Assembly: GCA_945872225.1 (NCBI GenBank) | Contig: CAMBZK010000021.1 | Span: 1-11,748, forward strand | Direction of reading: 5' to 3' | From: a candidate division TM6 bacterium UASB124 | GTDB taxonomy: Bacteria; Babelota; Babeliae; Babelales; RVW-14 | Length of the DNA stretch: 11,748 nucleotides | Shown: positions 1 through 7,287 of the stretch, piece by piece | Layout of the letters: the number at the start of each line of letters is the position of its first letter | Position numbering within the stretch: the first letter of the stretch is position 1 | Made by a program: the position numbers and the translations under genes | Notes under the pieces: model-generated | What the model was told of the DNA's origin: nothing | The model's input: the letters and a program-made list of their open reading frames with translations, nothing else | Database searches by the model: none

Positions 1-1
1 A

Positions 2-454
2 GAGCTGTCTAGCCGTGCCCCACGTGTGAATTCCTTTAAGATTCCATCCGATAAAATTGGTTTGGTTATCGGGCCCTCCGGTAAAAATATTAAAGAAATT
101 ATTGCGCAGACCAATACGCAGATTGATATCGAAGACGATGGTACTGTTAAGATTTATTCCAAAACAGGCGAGGCTGCTGCTGAAGCTGAAAATTGGATTA
201 AGACTCTCTGTGGTGATATCGAGATTGGTACTGTATTCAATGGCACGGTCAAACGTGTTGCTGATTTCGGTTTGATTGTCGAGCTTGTAATGGGCAAAGA
301 AGGAATGGTTCACATTTCAACTATTGCTCGAAATAAGCAAAATGATCTCAATAGATTGGTTAAAATTAACGATCGCCTGGTGGTTAAAGTTGTTGCACAG
401 GATAGAGAAACAGGCCGCTTAAAGCTTGTTGCCCCTGAGCTCGAAAAACCATAA
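2..454 (+). CDS. pnp: Polynucleotide phosphorylase, C-terminal part (KH + S1 domains), 5' truncated by window edge
   Basis: PNPase degrades RNA 3'->5' by phosphorolysis in the cytoplasm. Only about the last 150 residues are visible. The frame is open from base 2, so the gene begins outside the window and the GTG at 26 is an internal codon. The segment opens with ELSSRAPR, which matches the end of the second catalytic core just before the KH domain. The KH domain follows, with the GPSGK form of the GxxG loop. An S1 domain comes next (GTVFNGTVKRVADFG, then GMVHIS). The protein stops almost directly after S1, without the acidic or RNase E-binding tail seen in some proteobacteria. Ribonuclease PH starts 7 nt downstream, so two phosphorolytic exonucleases are probably co-transcribed. 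The order KH then S1 after a PNPase-like linker makes the identification firm. Confidence 0.95.
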   Translation, partial: ELSSRAPRVNSFKIPSDKIGLVIGPSGKNIKEIIAQTNTQIDIEDDGTVKIYSKTGEAAAEAENWIKTLCGDIEIGTVFNGTVKRVADFGLIVELVMGKEGMVHISTIARNKQNDLNRLVKINDRLVVKVVAQDRETGRLKLVAPELEKP

Positions 455-461
455 GGTTGTC

Positions 462-1289
462 GTGTCATTAAAAAGAATTGATGGTCGTGAAGCCACAGAA
501 GTACGCCCTATTCATGTGAAAATTGATTCATATGGCTATGCGCAAGCTTCTGTGCTTTATGAGCAAGGCAATACTAAGATATTATGTGGTGTTACGCTCC
601 AACCGGGCGTACCACCCTTTCTTAAAGGCCAAAAAGTTGGCTGGCTAACCGCAGAATATGCCATGTTGCCAGCGGCAACACACCAGCGTACGCAGCGGGA
701 TGGAACACAGCCTCAGCGCAATCCTCGCAGCGTTGAAATATCACGTCTTATAGGCAGGTGTTTGCGTCCTGTGGTAGATCTTTCAGTAATTGGGGAAAGA
801 ACTATTATTGTTGATTGCGATGTTTTGCAGGCTGACGGCAGTACGCGTGTTGCTTGTATTACAGCGGCGAGCATAGCTCTGCAACTGGCGGCAAAGCGTT
901 GGGCTCAGCGAAAAATTTTTGATAAAAATATTGTAATGATGCAGGTTGCTGCGGTTTCTGTCGGTGTTGTGGACGGTATGATTTGCGCTGATCTTTCTTA
1001 TGAGGAAGATGTTCGAGGTGATACTGATTTCAATATTGTGCTTACTGAGCATGGCGATATTCTTGAAATTCAAGGAACCGCTGAAAAAGTTCCACTGGAC
1101 TGGCATAGTTTTGATATGGTTAAAAATATTGCGCAGTCATCAATTACGACTATTCTTTCTGAAGTTGCACGACAAGTTCCTACGGAAATTTCTTTTACCA
1201 ATCCAAACCTTAAAGTAGCAAGTATCAAGCAGCCTAATCAGGCTGATAAACAGCCCATATTTAGTCTTGCCAATCGTTTTACCAAATAG
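462..1289 (+). CDS. rph: Ribonuclease PH
   Basis: RNase PH trims the 3' ends of tRNA precursors by phosphorolysis and works as a hexameric ring in the cytosol. I chose the GTG at 462: it gives the family-like N-terminus MSLKRIDGRE, and a TAAGG ribosome-binding sequence overlapping the pnp stop lies 5 nt upstream. A TTG at 426 would overlap pnp and add 12 unconserved residues. Family signatures are PPFLKGQKVGWLTAEYAMLP (about 51-70), Arg89 in NPRS and the ADGSTR segment with Arg129 (expected phosphate-binding arginines), and the acidic YEEDVRGDTDFN region with Asp183 and Asp189. All the residues I would expect for catalysis seem present. At 275 aa it is longer than the usual 240-255, because of about 35 extra C-terminal residues rich in Gln, Asn and Lys. 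The gap to the next gene is 5 nt. Confidence 0.93.
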   Translation: MSLKRIDGREATEVRPIHVKIDSYGYAQASVLYEQGNTKILCGVTLQPGVPPFLKGQKVGWLTAEYAMLPAATHQRTQRDGTQPQRNPRSVEISRLIGRCLRPVVDLSVIGERTIIVDCDVLQADGSTRVACITAASIALQLAAKRWAQRKIFDKNIVMMQVAAVSVGVVDGMICADLSYEEDVRGDTDFNIVLTEHGDILEIQGTAEKVPLDWHSFDMVKNIAQSSITTILSEVARQVPTEISFTNPNLKVASIKQPNQADKQPIFSLANRFTK

Positions 1290-1294
1290 CTCTC

Positions 1295-1807
1295 ATGTGG
1301 TCGAAAAAATCACTGCTTAGCTTTATGGCAATAGTTATTTTTTCTGGTTGTTCACGACAGCATGTTGTCTCAGTTACAACCCCTTTGTTCATACAATTTC
1401 CAATTAACACGCATGTATTTGATAATATTGCGCCATTGCTCTATGAAGCAGTGCATCAACAATTGTTGCATGCTGGGTTTTTGCTTGTTGATCAAGCGGA
1501 TCATGCGTATTGTTTGGTTATTACTATTAAGTCCCTTGACCCATCCCAAAAAAATATCTCACCAGATGTTATTTTACATTCTTACAGGGTGCGTATGGTC
1601 TACAATATCCGATTGCTTAATTATCAGCATAAAGAGATATTTAATCACACTGATACTTGTGCTATTCTAATCTCGAAACCGAGAAATCCCACACTTAACG
1701 ATACTTTTATACACCATATGTATCAAGCCCTTGCGAGTCGTGCTGCACGGTTGATTCAACAACAATTAATAACGAACATTAAGCATTTATTTGACGAACC
1801 ATCGTAA
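1295..1807 (+). CDS. Probable LptE-like outer-membrane lipoprotein
   Basis: This encodes a 170-residue protein with a lysine-containing N-terminus, a hydrophobic stretch and a lipobox-like IFSGC ending at Cys19, suggesting lipidation and export. The Phe at -3 is less typical than Leu or Val. The mature part has no catalytic motif. It shows alternating hydrophobic/polar segments (such as HAYCLVITIKSLD and YRVRMVYNIRLLNY) that look like beta strands, followed by a C-terminal helical region (MYQALASRAARLIQQQL). That arrangement, the length and the position directly before a HolA-like gene resemble LptE, the plug lipoprotein of the LptD/LptE lipopolysaccharide translocon; lptE precedes holA in many Gram-negative bacteria. 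LptE sequences diverge strongly, so the call rests mainly on synteny and architecture. No clear Shine-Dalgarno is visible, and the gene may be translated by reinitiation from rph, 5 nt away. Confidence 0.55.
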   Translation: MWSKKSLLSFMAIVIFSGCSRQHVVSVTTPLFIQFPINTHVFDNIAPLLYEAVHQQLLHAGFLLVDQADHAYCLVITIKSLDPSQKNISPDVILHSYRVRMVYNIRLLNYQHKEIFNHTDTCAILISKPRNPTLNDTFIHHMYQALASRAARLIQQQLITNIKHLFDEPS

Positions 1808-1813
1808 GACCTT

Positions 1814-2791
1814 ATGGATTTTAAAAAATTTCTTATCGAAGCTGCAGATAAAGAGTTTTGGGGTCGACGTCAGTCGCTCTGCTTTACCTCTAGCGAATAT
1901 CCAGCGGCATTTTTTGTTGGATTATTTGATCACCTTCGCAAAAACAATATTCTAGCTACGGCATTTCAGCGTGTTGATATTATTGGCCGTGAAAAACGCG
2001 AGCTTTATGGGATGCTTGGCCAATCTGTTTTAGGTAGCCAGTCATTTTTTTGGCTAGGGAATGCAAGTGATGAACGTGAGTCAAAAGCTGCCAGTACATT
2101 TAAGCAGTATTTGTGTTCATACGAAGGTCCACATAGCATAGCGTTTTTTATTACTACAGCGGATTTACCTGTACAATCATGTGCTACGGTGGTTTCTCTG
2201 CCAACTATGCTTGATATGCAAGAGTTTATTTTGCTGGCTCAATGGCTTGGCCACGCTGAGATCAGTAAGAAGGCTGCGTTATTTCAAGAGATTTTTTACA
2301 ATCGCAAGCAATCATTGCAAGAATGTATGCTATTAAGTGAGTATGCAATGCTGGGAAGTGTGAAGCAAGCTGAGGTATTTGGTTCTTATTTGCAAGCATT
2401 ATATGTACCAGAAGTAAATTTGCAGCAACTTTCCGAGTGTTTTTTTGCTAAGCGTGAAAAAGACTTTTTTGTTGCGTGGGAGAGGGTGCAAGATCAATAC
2501 CCCCCAATATTTTGGGTAATGTTTTGGGCTGAGCAATTATGGCGAGCATTGCATGTTGCTCGTTTTATGCAGCAAAAACAATTTGTTAATGCCAAAAAAA
2601 TGAGTTTTCGGTTGCCGTATAGTTTTATTAATAAAGAATGGCAACGTGTCAAAGTAGACGAATTGGCACAATCTTATGAATTTTTATATCAGATTGACTA
2701 TGCGATTAAAACGGGGTCAACCTTTTGCAGTCAAGATTTGTTTTTCGCACATTACTTTGCAGGTCTATTTGCAAAAGAAGGCGCTGTATGA
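1814..2791 (+). CDS. holA: Probable DNA polymerase III subunit delta (HolA-like)
   Basis: The delta subunit of the clamp loader opens the sliding beta clamp during replication. This 325-residue protein is close to the usual family length (about 330-345). The C-terminal part carries the clearest resemblance: a helical collar-like region with SYEFLYQIDYAIKTGS followed by a hydrophobic helix, the pattern of the delta C-terminal domain (an Asp-x-x-x-Lys-x-Gly element after a Leu-rich helix). The middle contains FFITTADLP followed by a helical segment, as expected for the AAA+-like core. Delta lacks Walker motifs, and none is seen here. Its place behind an LptE-like gene supports the call. The N-terminal third is divergent, with an unusual run of aromatic residues. 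The stop overlaps the next start (ATGA), implying translational coupling to the Fis-like gene. No other function fits better. Confidence 0.68.
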   Translation: MDFKKFLIEAADKEFWGRRQSLCFTSSEYPAAFFVGLFDHLRKNNILATAFQRVDIIGREKRELYGMLGQSVLGSQSFFWLGNASDERESKAASTFKQYLCSYEGPHSIAFFITTADLPVQSCATVVSLPTMLDMQEFILLAQWLGHAEISKKAALFQEIFYNRKQSLQECMLLSEYAMLGSVKQAEVFGSYLQALYVPEVNLQQLSECFFAKREKDFFVAWERVQDQYPPIFWVMFWAEQLWRALHVARFMQQKQFVNAKKMSFRLPYSFINKEWQRVKVDELAQSYEFLYQIDYAIKTGSTFCSQDLFFAHYFAGLFAKEGAV

Positions 2792-3054
2792 CACTGTATG
2801 AACTGTTAAATCGTGAAATTAAGCGTATGGCAAATGGCATTGGCCTTCACAACAAGGGAAATATACATCCGTTGATTATGAATGAAATTGAGAAGTATAT
2901 AATTGAAATTGTACTAGAAGAGACCGGATATAACTATCTAGCAGCATCAAAAATGCTTGGCATTGGTAGAAGTACCCTTTATCGCAAGATTGAAGCATTG
3001 GGCATTTGCCATGCAGATAATAAGCAGGTGGTTGCCTCCCCGCACTTACTATAA
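2788..3054 (+). CDS. Stand-alone Fis-type helix-turn-helix DNA-binding protein
   Basis: This 88-residue protein ends in a Fis/NtrC-C-terminal (HTH_8) domain. A helix EIEKYIIEIVLEETGYN leads into the helix-turn-helix YLAASKMLGIGRSTLYRKIEALGI (about 50-73), where GIGRSTLYRKI is the recognition helix. There is no AAA+ or receiver domain, so in size it resembles Fis (98 aa), a nucleoid-associated protein and global regulator, rather than an NtrC activator. The N-terminal 30 residues may correspond to the Fis dimerisation region but are not clearly conserved. I chose the ATG at 2788 because it overlaps the holA stop by 4 nt and follows AAGAAGG; the longer frame from 2725 would run 67 nt into holA. 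A truncated sigma-54 activator is a less likely alternative, as the frame looks complete. The peptidase gene follows after 6 nt. Confidence 0.82.
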   Translation: MTLYELLNREIKRMANGIGLHNKGNIHPLIMNEIEKYIIEIVLEETGYNYLAASKMLGIGRSTLYRKIEALGICHADNKQVVASPHLL

Positions 3055-3060
3055 AGGAGT

Positions 3061-5289
3061 ATGATGCACTGTTTTTTTGGTAAAACTTTTTTTATTGTTC
3101 TTTTGTACAGCACGTCTATTTTTTCACTACATGGAGGGAGCCAAATGTATTCACTTGATCAAGCGCCAGAATATTACGATACGTTTAAAGAGATAGCTGT
3201 TACCTATAATGAAAAATTGCCTGCGGCGTTTAATATATTAACTTTAGAAGAGCGTGTTTTCATTTATTATCTTTATCGTGCCAGCTTGCCTGGAAATCGT
3301 ATTTGTACTGACCAAATGCATAAAAATGGACTTGCTGTTCAGCATATTTTTCAAACATTATTTGAACAAGAAGCAGCATTACTTACACGAGCAAAGCAAA
3401 AAGACCCCGTACTGGGCAAGTTCAATATGCCTAAATTTGCTCAAGAAGTTAGAACCTATTTAGTTTATCTATGGTCTAACCACGGTCAATATTTTCAACG
3501 TGAACATGCCGATGAAAAGCGCACACCTCAAAAATTGGGTCTTTGTTCTCTTACTAAAGAGAATATTGCGATGGTGCTGAGCTTAATTGGCCAAGAAGCT
3601 CTTATTACCGATTTGGAAGCATATGAATCAGTCATTTTTGATCATGCCTATCAGGCAACAGGAACGGTGCCAAATAGCATAGAAAAGAGCGCGCGTAATT
3701 TTTATGCGCCAGGGTTTACCGAAGAAGATTATATTGCAACGCCACTTAATCTTCGCTCAGGTTTGAATATGTATTTAACCAAAAAAATTGCTGCTGATGG
3801 TGCTGTTAATTTGGTTGGAGTGCCTTATGCTGTTGGTGCCAAGTATGGCCCAGAGCTCGAGGTTTCTGTTTATTGGATGCAAAAAGCGTTTGAGCATGCG
3901 CAACGTTATCCTGCTGTGTTTGACGCACATTTAGTGAAAAGCTTGGAGTACCTGATTTCATTTTTGCAAACAGGTGATGAAGAGCTATTTAAGAAGCATT
4001 CTATTGAGTGGTTGCAGACAAAAAGTCGGGTTGATTACTGTTTTGGTTTTATTGAAACGTATGACGATCCAAAAAATCAGCGTGGCTCTTTTCAAGCAGA
4101 AGCTACTGTGCGAACGGTGACGCTAGATGATTTAAGCGCTATTTTGCCAAGCATTGAAAAGCAATTACCGGTTGATGCGGCATTCAAGCGTGACCTGTCT
4201 GGCAAAGACCTCTCTTTGCCTAATGCTTCGATTAATACAAAAATTTTTGGTGCTGGCCATCTCGGCCCTATGCAAGTTACTGCAGCGTACTGTTTGCCAA
4301 ACTACGAAGAGATTCGTGCACAATTTGGTTCTAAGCAGGTAATTTATCCCTCCGGAAAAGGTCTTGGGGCGTTAATCAATCCATACCTGAGCAGGCGCTT
4401 ATTTTTTAGTAAAGCAAATGCTGACTGGCTTGATGAGCACGATCACGAGCAGACGTTTATGCATGATTTGTGGGATGTTCACTGTATTTTACATGAGACC
4501 CTTGGTCATGGTAGTGGCAAATTAGCCGAACATTGTTGTACTGAAGAAGAGCTCTCTTTACGCAAAGATACGGCTCATACACCGGGTGATGTTATTCAGG
4601 TTACATCAGACAATTTGGCGGATCTTTTGTTGGGCTACGATGCAACGATTGAAGAGCTACGCGCTGAGATTATTGCGCTCTATGTAAGCGTTAATCATCT
4701 TGAGGAGCTTGCTGATCACGGTATGCTAACCGATTTGTACCATAGAGTTGGGCACAAAACACTTCAAAAATGGTTGATGTTTCATATGCTTGAAACAGGG
4801 CTTATGCGCTTATTGCAACAGCCTGATTCAGCAACTGAGGTGACTGGCGATCATGCCCGCGCTAATGCAACGATTACAAATTATGTCATTGAAGCTGGTG
4901 GTGCAAGAATTATTGAAGAGCTCTTTGAGCACGAAGGTAATGAATATACCGTTGTAGCGCTTGAAATTACGGATATGAAAAAGGCTATGCAGGCAACTGA
5001 AAAATTACTAGCTGAAGTACAACGCATTAAGTCAACGGGCGATGGTCTAGCCGCTAAAAAATTGGTTGATGCCTACGGCATAGCCATTAAAAATATGCCA
5101 CAGTTTAAGCAGCTTCGTGCTAACAATAAGTTGGTTGTTGGCGATCTTAAATGCAAGGTGGAGATCTATCCGCATCTTGAACCGGTACTGAGCGATAGTG
5201 GTGATATTATTGATGTGCAAGCGACATGGCCGAAGAACATTTTTGAACAATGGAAAGATTTTACTTCGCTGGCGCTTTCAACAAAGTAA
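3061..5289 (+). CDS. Dipeptidyl peptidase III (peptidase family M49)
   Basis: M49 enzymes are zinc metallopeptidases that release dipeptides from the N-terminus of short peptides. The zinc site is clear: HETLGH at residues 478-483 (ligands His478 and His483, catalytic Glu479) and EELRAE at 531-536 (third ligand expected Glu532), 53 residues apart as the family requires. The second motif has Leu where the textbook form EECRAE has Cys. The FIETYDDP segment (about 330-337) and IFGAGHLGPMQ (about 395-405) match conserved substrate-cleft regions. The length, 742 aa, is about the family norm. From the ATG at 3061 the protein begins with a signal-like hydrophobic stretch (residues 5-23). An internal ATG at 3145, preceded by GGAGGG 6 nt away, would give a 714-residue cytosolic form. 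AGGAG at 3055-3059 lies 1 nt before 3061 and 4 nt before a second ATG at 3064, so the true start is open. Confidence 0.93.
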   Translation: MMHCFFGKTFFIVLLYSTSIFSLHGGSQMYSLDQAPEYYDTFKEIAVTYNEKLPAAFNILTLEERVFIYYLYRASLPGNRICTDQMHKNGLAVQHIFQTLFEQEAALLTRAKQKDPVLGKFNMPKFAQEVRTYLVYLWSNHGQYFQREHADEKRTPQKLGLCSLTKENIAMVLSLIGQEALITDLEAYESVIFDHAYQATGTVPNSIEKSARNFYAPGFTEEDYIATPLNLRSGLNMYLTKKIAADGAVNLVGVPYAVGAKYGPELEVSVYWMQKAFEHAQRYPAVFDAHLVKSLEYLISFLQTGDEELFKKHSIEWLQTKSRVDYCFGFIETYDDPKNQRGSFQAEATVRTVTLDDLSAILPSIEKQLPVDAAFKRDLSGKDLSLPNASINTKIFGAGHLGPMQVTAAYCLPNYEEIRAQFGSKQVIYPSGKGLGALINPYLSRRLFFSKANADWLDEHDHEQTFMHDLWDVHCILHETLGHGSGKLAEHCCTEEELSLRKDTAHTPGDVIQVTSDNLADLLLGYDATIEELRAEIIALYVSVNHLEELADHGMLTDLYHRVGHKTLQKWLMFHMLETGLMRLLQQPDSATEVTGDHARANATITNYVIEAGGARIIEELFEHEGNEYTVVALEITDMKKAMQATEKLLAEVQRIKSTGDGLAAKKLVDAYGIAIKNMPQFKQLRANNKLVVGDLKCKVEIYPHLEPVLSDSGDIIDVQATWPKNIFEQWKDFTSLALSTK
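3133..3138 (+). promoter_or_regulatory. Second ribosome-binding site inside the M49 peptidase gene
   Basis: The purine run GGAGGG lies 6 nt before the in-frame ATG at 3145. It is a better-spaced Shine-Dalgarno than the AGGAG that sits only 1 nt before the ATG at 3061. If used, translation would begin at MYSLDQAPEYY and skip the hydrophobic leader. It also encodes Gly-Gly of the long form, so it could be coincidence. Confidence 0.45.
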
Positions 5290-5297
5290 GATGCTTG

Positions 5298-5810
5298 ATG
5301 AGTTTTGTTGCAAATGATATCCAATTGAGGCCCTTGCAAGAAACAGATATTGATTTGCTGATTACGTGGTTCAAGGAACCTCACGTTGCTTATTGGTGGG
5401 CGACTGAGGCGGCAATGACTGACGAAGAGCTTTTTGCAAAATATAGCCGTAAAATTGCCGCACCCCAGGAAAAAGCCTTTGTCGTTCTACTAGCTGGCAA
5501 GCCGATTGGCTATGTGCAGGTGCAAGATACTTCTGTTGCTAATGGCTGGTGGGAAAATGAACCGCCAGGAACGTGGAGCCTTGATATTTTGCTCGGTGAC
5601 AACACGTTGTTGGGTAAAGGTCTTGGGACTTTAATTGTCCAAGAGGCTGTGGCATTTCTTTTTACAAACGCTCCAATTAATCGTATTATCTGTGATCCGC
5701 ATCCTCATAACGTAGCGGCCATTCGGTGCTATGAAAAAGCTGGATTTAAGCAAGTTGGCGAGCGACTGACACCTGATGGGGAAGCTTTGCTGATGGTAGT
5801 AGAACAATAA
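5298..5810 (+). CDS. GNAT acetyltransferase of the aminoglycoside 6'-N-acetyltransferase (AAC(6')-Ib-like) type
   Basis: This is a 170-residue GCN5-family acetyltransferase transferring acetyl from acetyl-CoA to an amine. The acetyl-CoA loop LGKGLGT (105-111) and the C-terminal signature NVAAIRCYEKAGF (138-150) are clear. From memory, the layout follows AAC(6')-Ib closely: LRPLQETDIDLL at the N-terminus, PHVAYWW (28-34), GKPIGYVQ (68-75), GWWENE (83-88), a D-x-LLG element with Asp96 in the position of the proposed catalytic Asp, CDPHPHN and TPDG near the C-terminus. This suggests an aminoglycoside-like substrate, but a housekeeping amine target is possible. I chose the ATG at 5298 because the frame from 5250 would overlap the peptidase gene by 40 nt and adds residues outside the family alignment. 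The Shine-Dalgarno is weak. It follows the peptidase by 8 nt. Confidence 0.85.
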   Translation: MSFVANDIQLRPLQETDIDLLITWFKEPHVAYWWATEAAMTDEELFAKYSRKIAAPQEKAFVVLLAGKPIGYVQVQDTSVANGWWENEPPGTWSLDILLGDNTLLGKGLGTLIVQEAVAFLFTNAPINRIICDPHPHNVAAIRCYEKAGFKQVGERLTPDGEALLMVVEQ

Positions 5811-5812
5811 GA

Positions 5813-5826
5813 GCAGCCTTTGCTGC
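5813..5826 (+). other. Small hairpin in the acetyltransferase-GyrI-like gap
   Basis: GCAGC and GCTGC form a perfect 5-bp stem around the tetraloop CTTT in the 38-nt gap. It is followed by A-rich sequence, not a T run, so it is not a convincing terminator on the plus strand. It could mark a processing or attenuation point or be chance. Confidence 0.3.
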
Positions 5827-5848
5827 ATAAAATAATGAACGGGAAATA

Positions 5849-6328
5849 ATGGCTTTTGAAATAGTACTTTTACCAGCAATGTTATTAGTTGGTAGTGAAT
5901 TAAAAACAGTATTAAAAGATAATCAGTGCTACGCAGACATTCCTGCATTCTGGCAACAAATACGCCAAGATGGTCGCTTAGCAGCTATTCAAAATAAGCT
6001 GGCACCCGATGTTATTTTGGGTGTTTACACGAACTATTCACCTGACTTCTCACTTGCTACGGCTACGGGTGGGTACTCGTTGATTGTTGGCTGTCCAGTG
6101 ACAACAGCAGATGTACCAGCTGGTATGGTGGTGAAAGAAATCCCAGCAGGAAAATATGCCGTCTTTACTGCAACTGGCCCCTTCTACCCAGCTATCTTCA
6201 ATGCCTGGATGCAGGTGTGGCAAGAGCAGCGGATTGAGCGTACGTTTACTGCTGATTTTGAATGGTACGATGCGAAGAGCACTGACGACGAGAACTCAGT
6301 GGTAAAAATTTACATTGCTATCAAATAG
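5849..6328 (+). CDS. GyrI-like / AraC-type effector-binding domain protein
   Basis: This 159-residue protein consists of a single GyrI-like small-molecule-binding domain, the fold found at the C-terminus of BmrR and Rob-like regulators and in stand-alone proteins such as YdeE. Visible features are LGVYTNYSPD (about 57-66), the glycine-rich TGGYSLIVGCPV (73-84), VVKEIPAGKYAVFTATGPF (94-112), an amphipathic helix (IFNAWMQVWQEQ) and DFEWYD (136-141), whose Glu138 is at the place of the conserved ligand-binding glutamate. It ends with the usual strand VKIYIAIK. No DNA-binding region is present, so it probably binds or hydrolyses a compound rather than acting as a repressor. It starts at the ATG at 5849 behind ACGGGA. 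It lies between the AAC(6')-like gene and an MBL-fold hydrolase, suggesting a shared small-molecule theme; its ligand is unknown. Confidence 0.82.
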   Translation: MAFEIVLLPAMLLVGSELKTVLKDNQCYADIPAFWQQIRQDGRLAAIQNKLAPDVILGVYTNYSPDFSLATATGGYSLIVGCPVTTADVPAGMVVKEIPAGKYAVFTATGPFYPAIFNAWMQVWQEQRIERTFTADFEWYDAKSTDDENSVVKIYIAIK

Positions 6329-6350
6329 TTGAAGCAATACAAGGAAGCTA

Positions 6351-7271
6351 ATGGCGAAAATAGTACTGCAGCACGTTAGGGGAAGCAGTTACTTTTTGAG
6401 TGGGCGCCTTTCTATCGGCGTATACATCAAAGATGGTGTGGCAGTTCTTATTGATAGTGGTATCGATACTGATAATGCAAAAGCTGTTGATAAAGTCTTG
6501 CGCGAAGCAGGCTGTGTGGTTGGAGCAATTATTAATACGCATCATCATCCAGACCATTGCGGTGGAAACCCGTATTTTCAAAAGCAGTACCCAGATTGCC
6601 GCATTTATGCCACGCACTTTGAGAGCTTGTTCATCAATACCCCATACTTGCAGCCATTGTGCTTTTGCAGCGGTGCTATGCCGTTTGCCGGTATTCGCAA
6701 TAAGTTTTTAGAGGTTGCTGAGGGATCGGTGGTGACTGATGTGATCACAGCCTATCAAGACCAGGTCGTTAATGTTTGTGGTAGTGATTTTTCTATACTT
6801 ACGTTGCCAGGTCATACCCATGGCTCAATTGGGGTTATCTCCTCTGATGATGTGTTTTACACGGGTGATTCGTTCTTTGGTGAAGAGACGTTTAATAAGC
6901 ATGGCGCGTTGTTCTACACAAATATTACCGATACGCTGCTCTCGTTTGAGAAACTGGCTACGCTAGCCCCTGCTGCTACGGTATTCTATCATGGTGCTCA
7001 ATTACAAGGGGCAATTCCTCCGGTTATTGTTCAACATCAAAAACGTATGCTCGACACATTAGATCATGTACTTACATTAATAAGAGAAGTGCCAACTGGT
7101 TTGGCGATTGATCAGCTGACACAAAAAATTATGCAGAGCTATGAAATCCCGGTGAACATGATTTCTTGGACATTAACGCGTACGAATGTGCATGCAATGC
7201 TTGCTCATCTAGAAAATACAAAGCAGCTTACGATGAAAACTGATGGTGCATTACTGCACGCGACTATTTGA
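6351..7271 (+). CDS. Metallo-beta-lactamase-fold hydrolase
   Basis: This is a 306-residue MBL-superfamily protein with a complete binuclear metal site. The signature THHHPDH (63-69) gives the HxHxDH motif (His64, His66, Asp68, His69). Further ligands are His155 in TLPGHTHGSIG, Asp173 in YTGDSFFG and His214 in FYHGA. After the MBL core, a helical C-terminal part (about 225-300) resembles the winged-helix-like tail of several MBL hydrolases that act on thioesters or lactones. It has no signal peptide, which makes a periplasmic beta-lactamase unlikely. A broad esterase, thioesterase or glyoxalase-like function is possible, and the substrate cannot be read from the sequence. It starts at the ATG at 6351 with AAGGA upstream, 22 nt after the GyrI-like gene. 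Confidence 0.88.
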   Translation: MAKIVLQHVRGSSYFLSGRLSIGVYIKDGVAVLIDSGIDTDNAKAVDKVLREAGCVVGAIINTHHHPDHCGGNPYFQKQYPDCRIYATHFESLFINTPYLQPLCFCSGAMPFAGIRNKFLEVAEGSVVTDVITAYQDQVVNVCGSDFSILTLPGHTHGSIGVISSDDVFYTGDSFFGEETFNKHGALFYTNITDTLLSFEKLATLAPAATVFYHGAQLQGAIPPVIVQHQKRMLDTLDHVLTLIREVPTGLAIDQLTQKIMQSYEIPVNMISWTLTRTNVHAMLAHLENTKQLTMKTDGALLHATI

Positions 7272-7287
7272 TACAGGAATTTACTTA

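Noticed and set aside
5250..5297. Upstream ATG for the acetyltransferase inside the peptidase gene
   Set aside because: It needs a 40-nt overlap in another frame and adds residues outside the GNAT alignment; the ATG at 5298 fits better.
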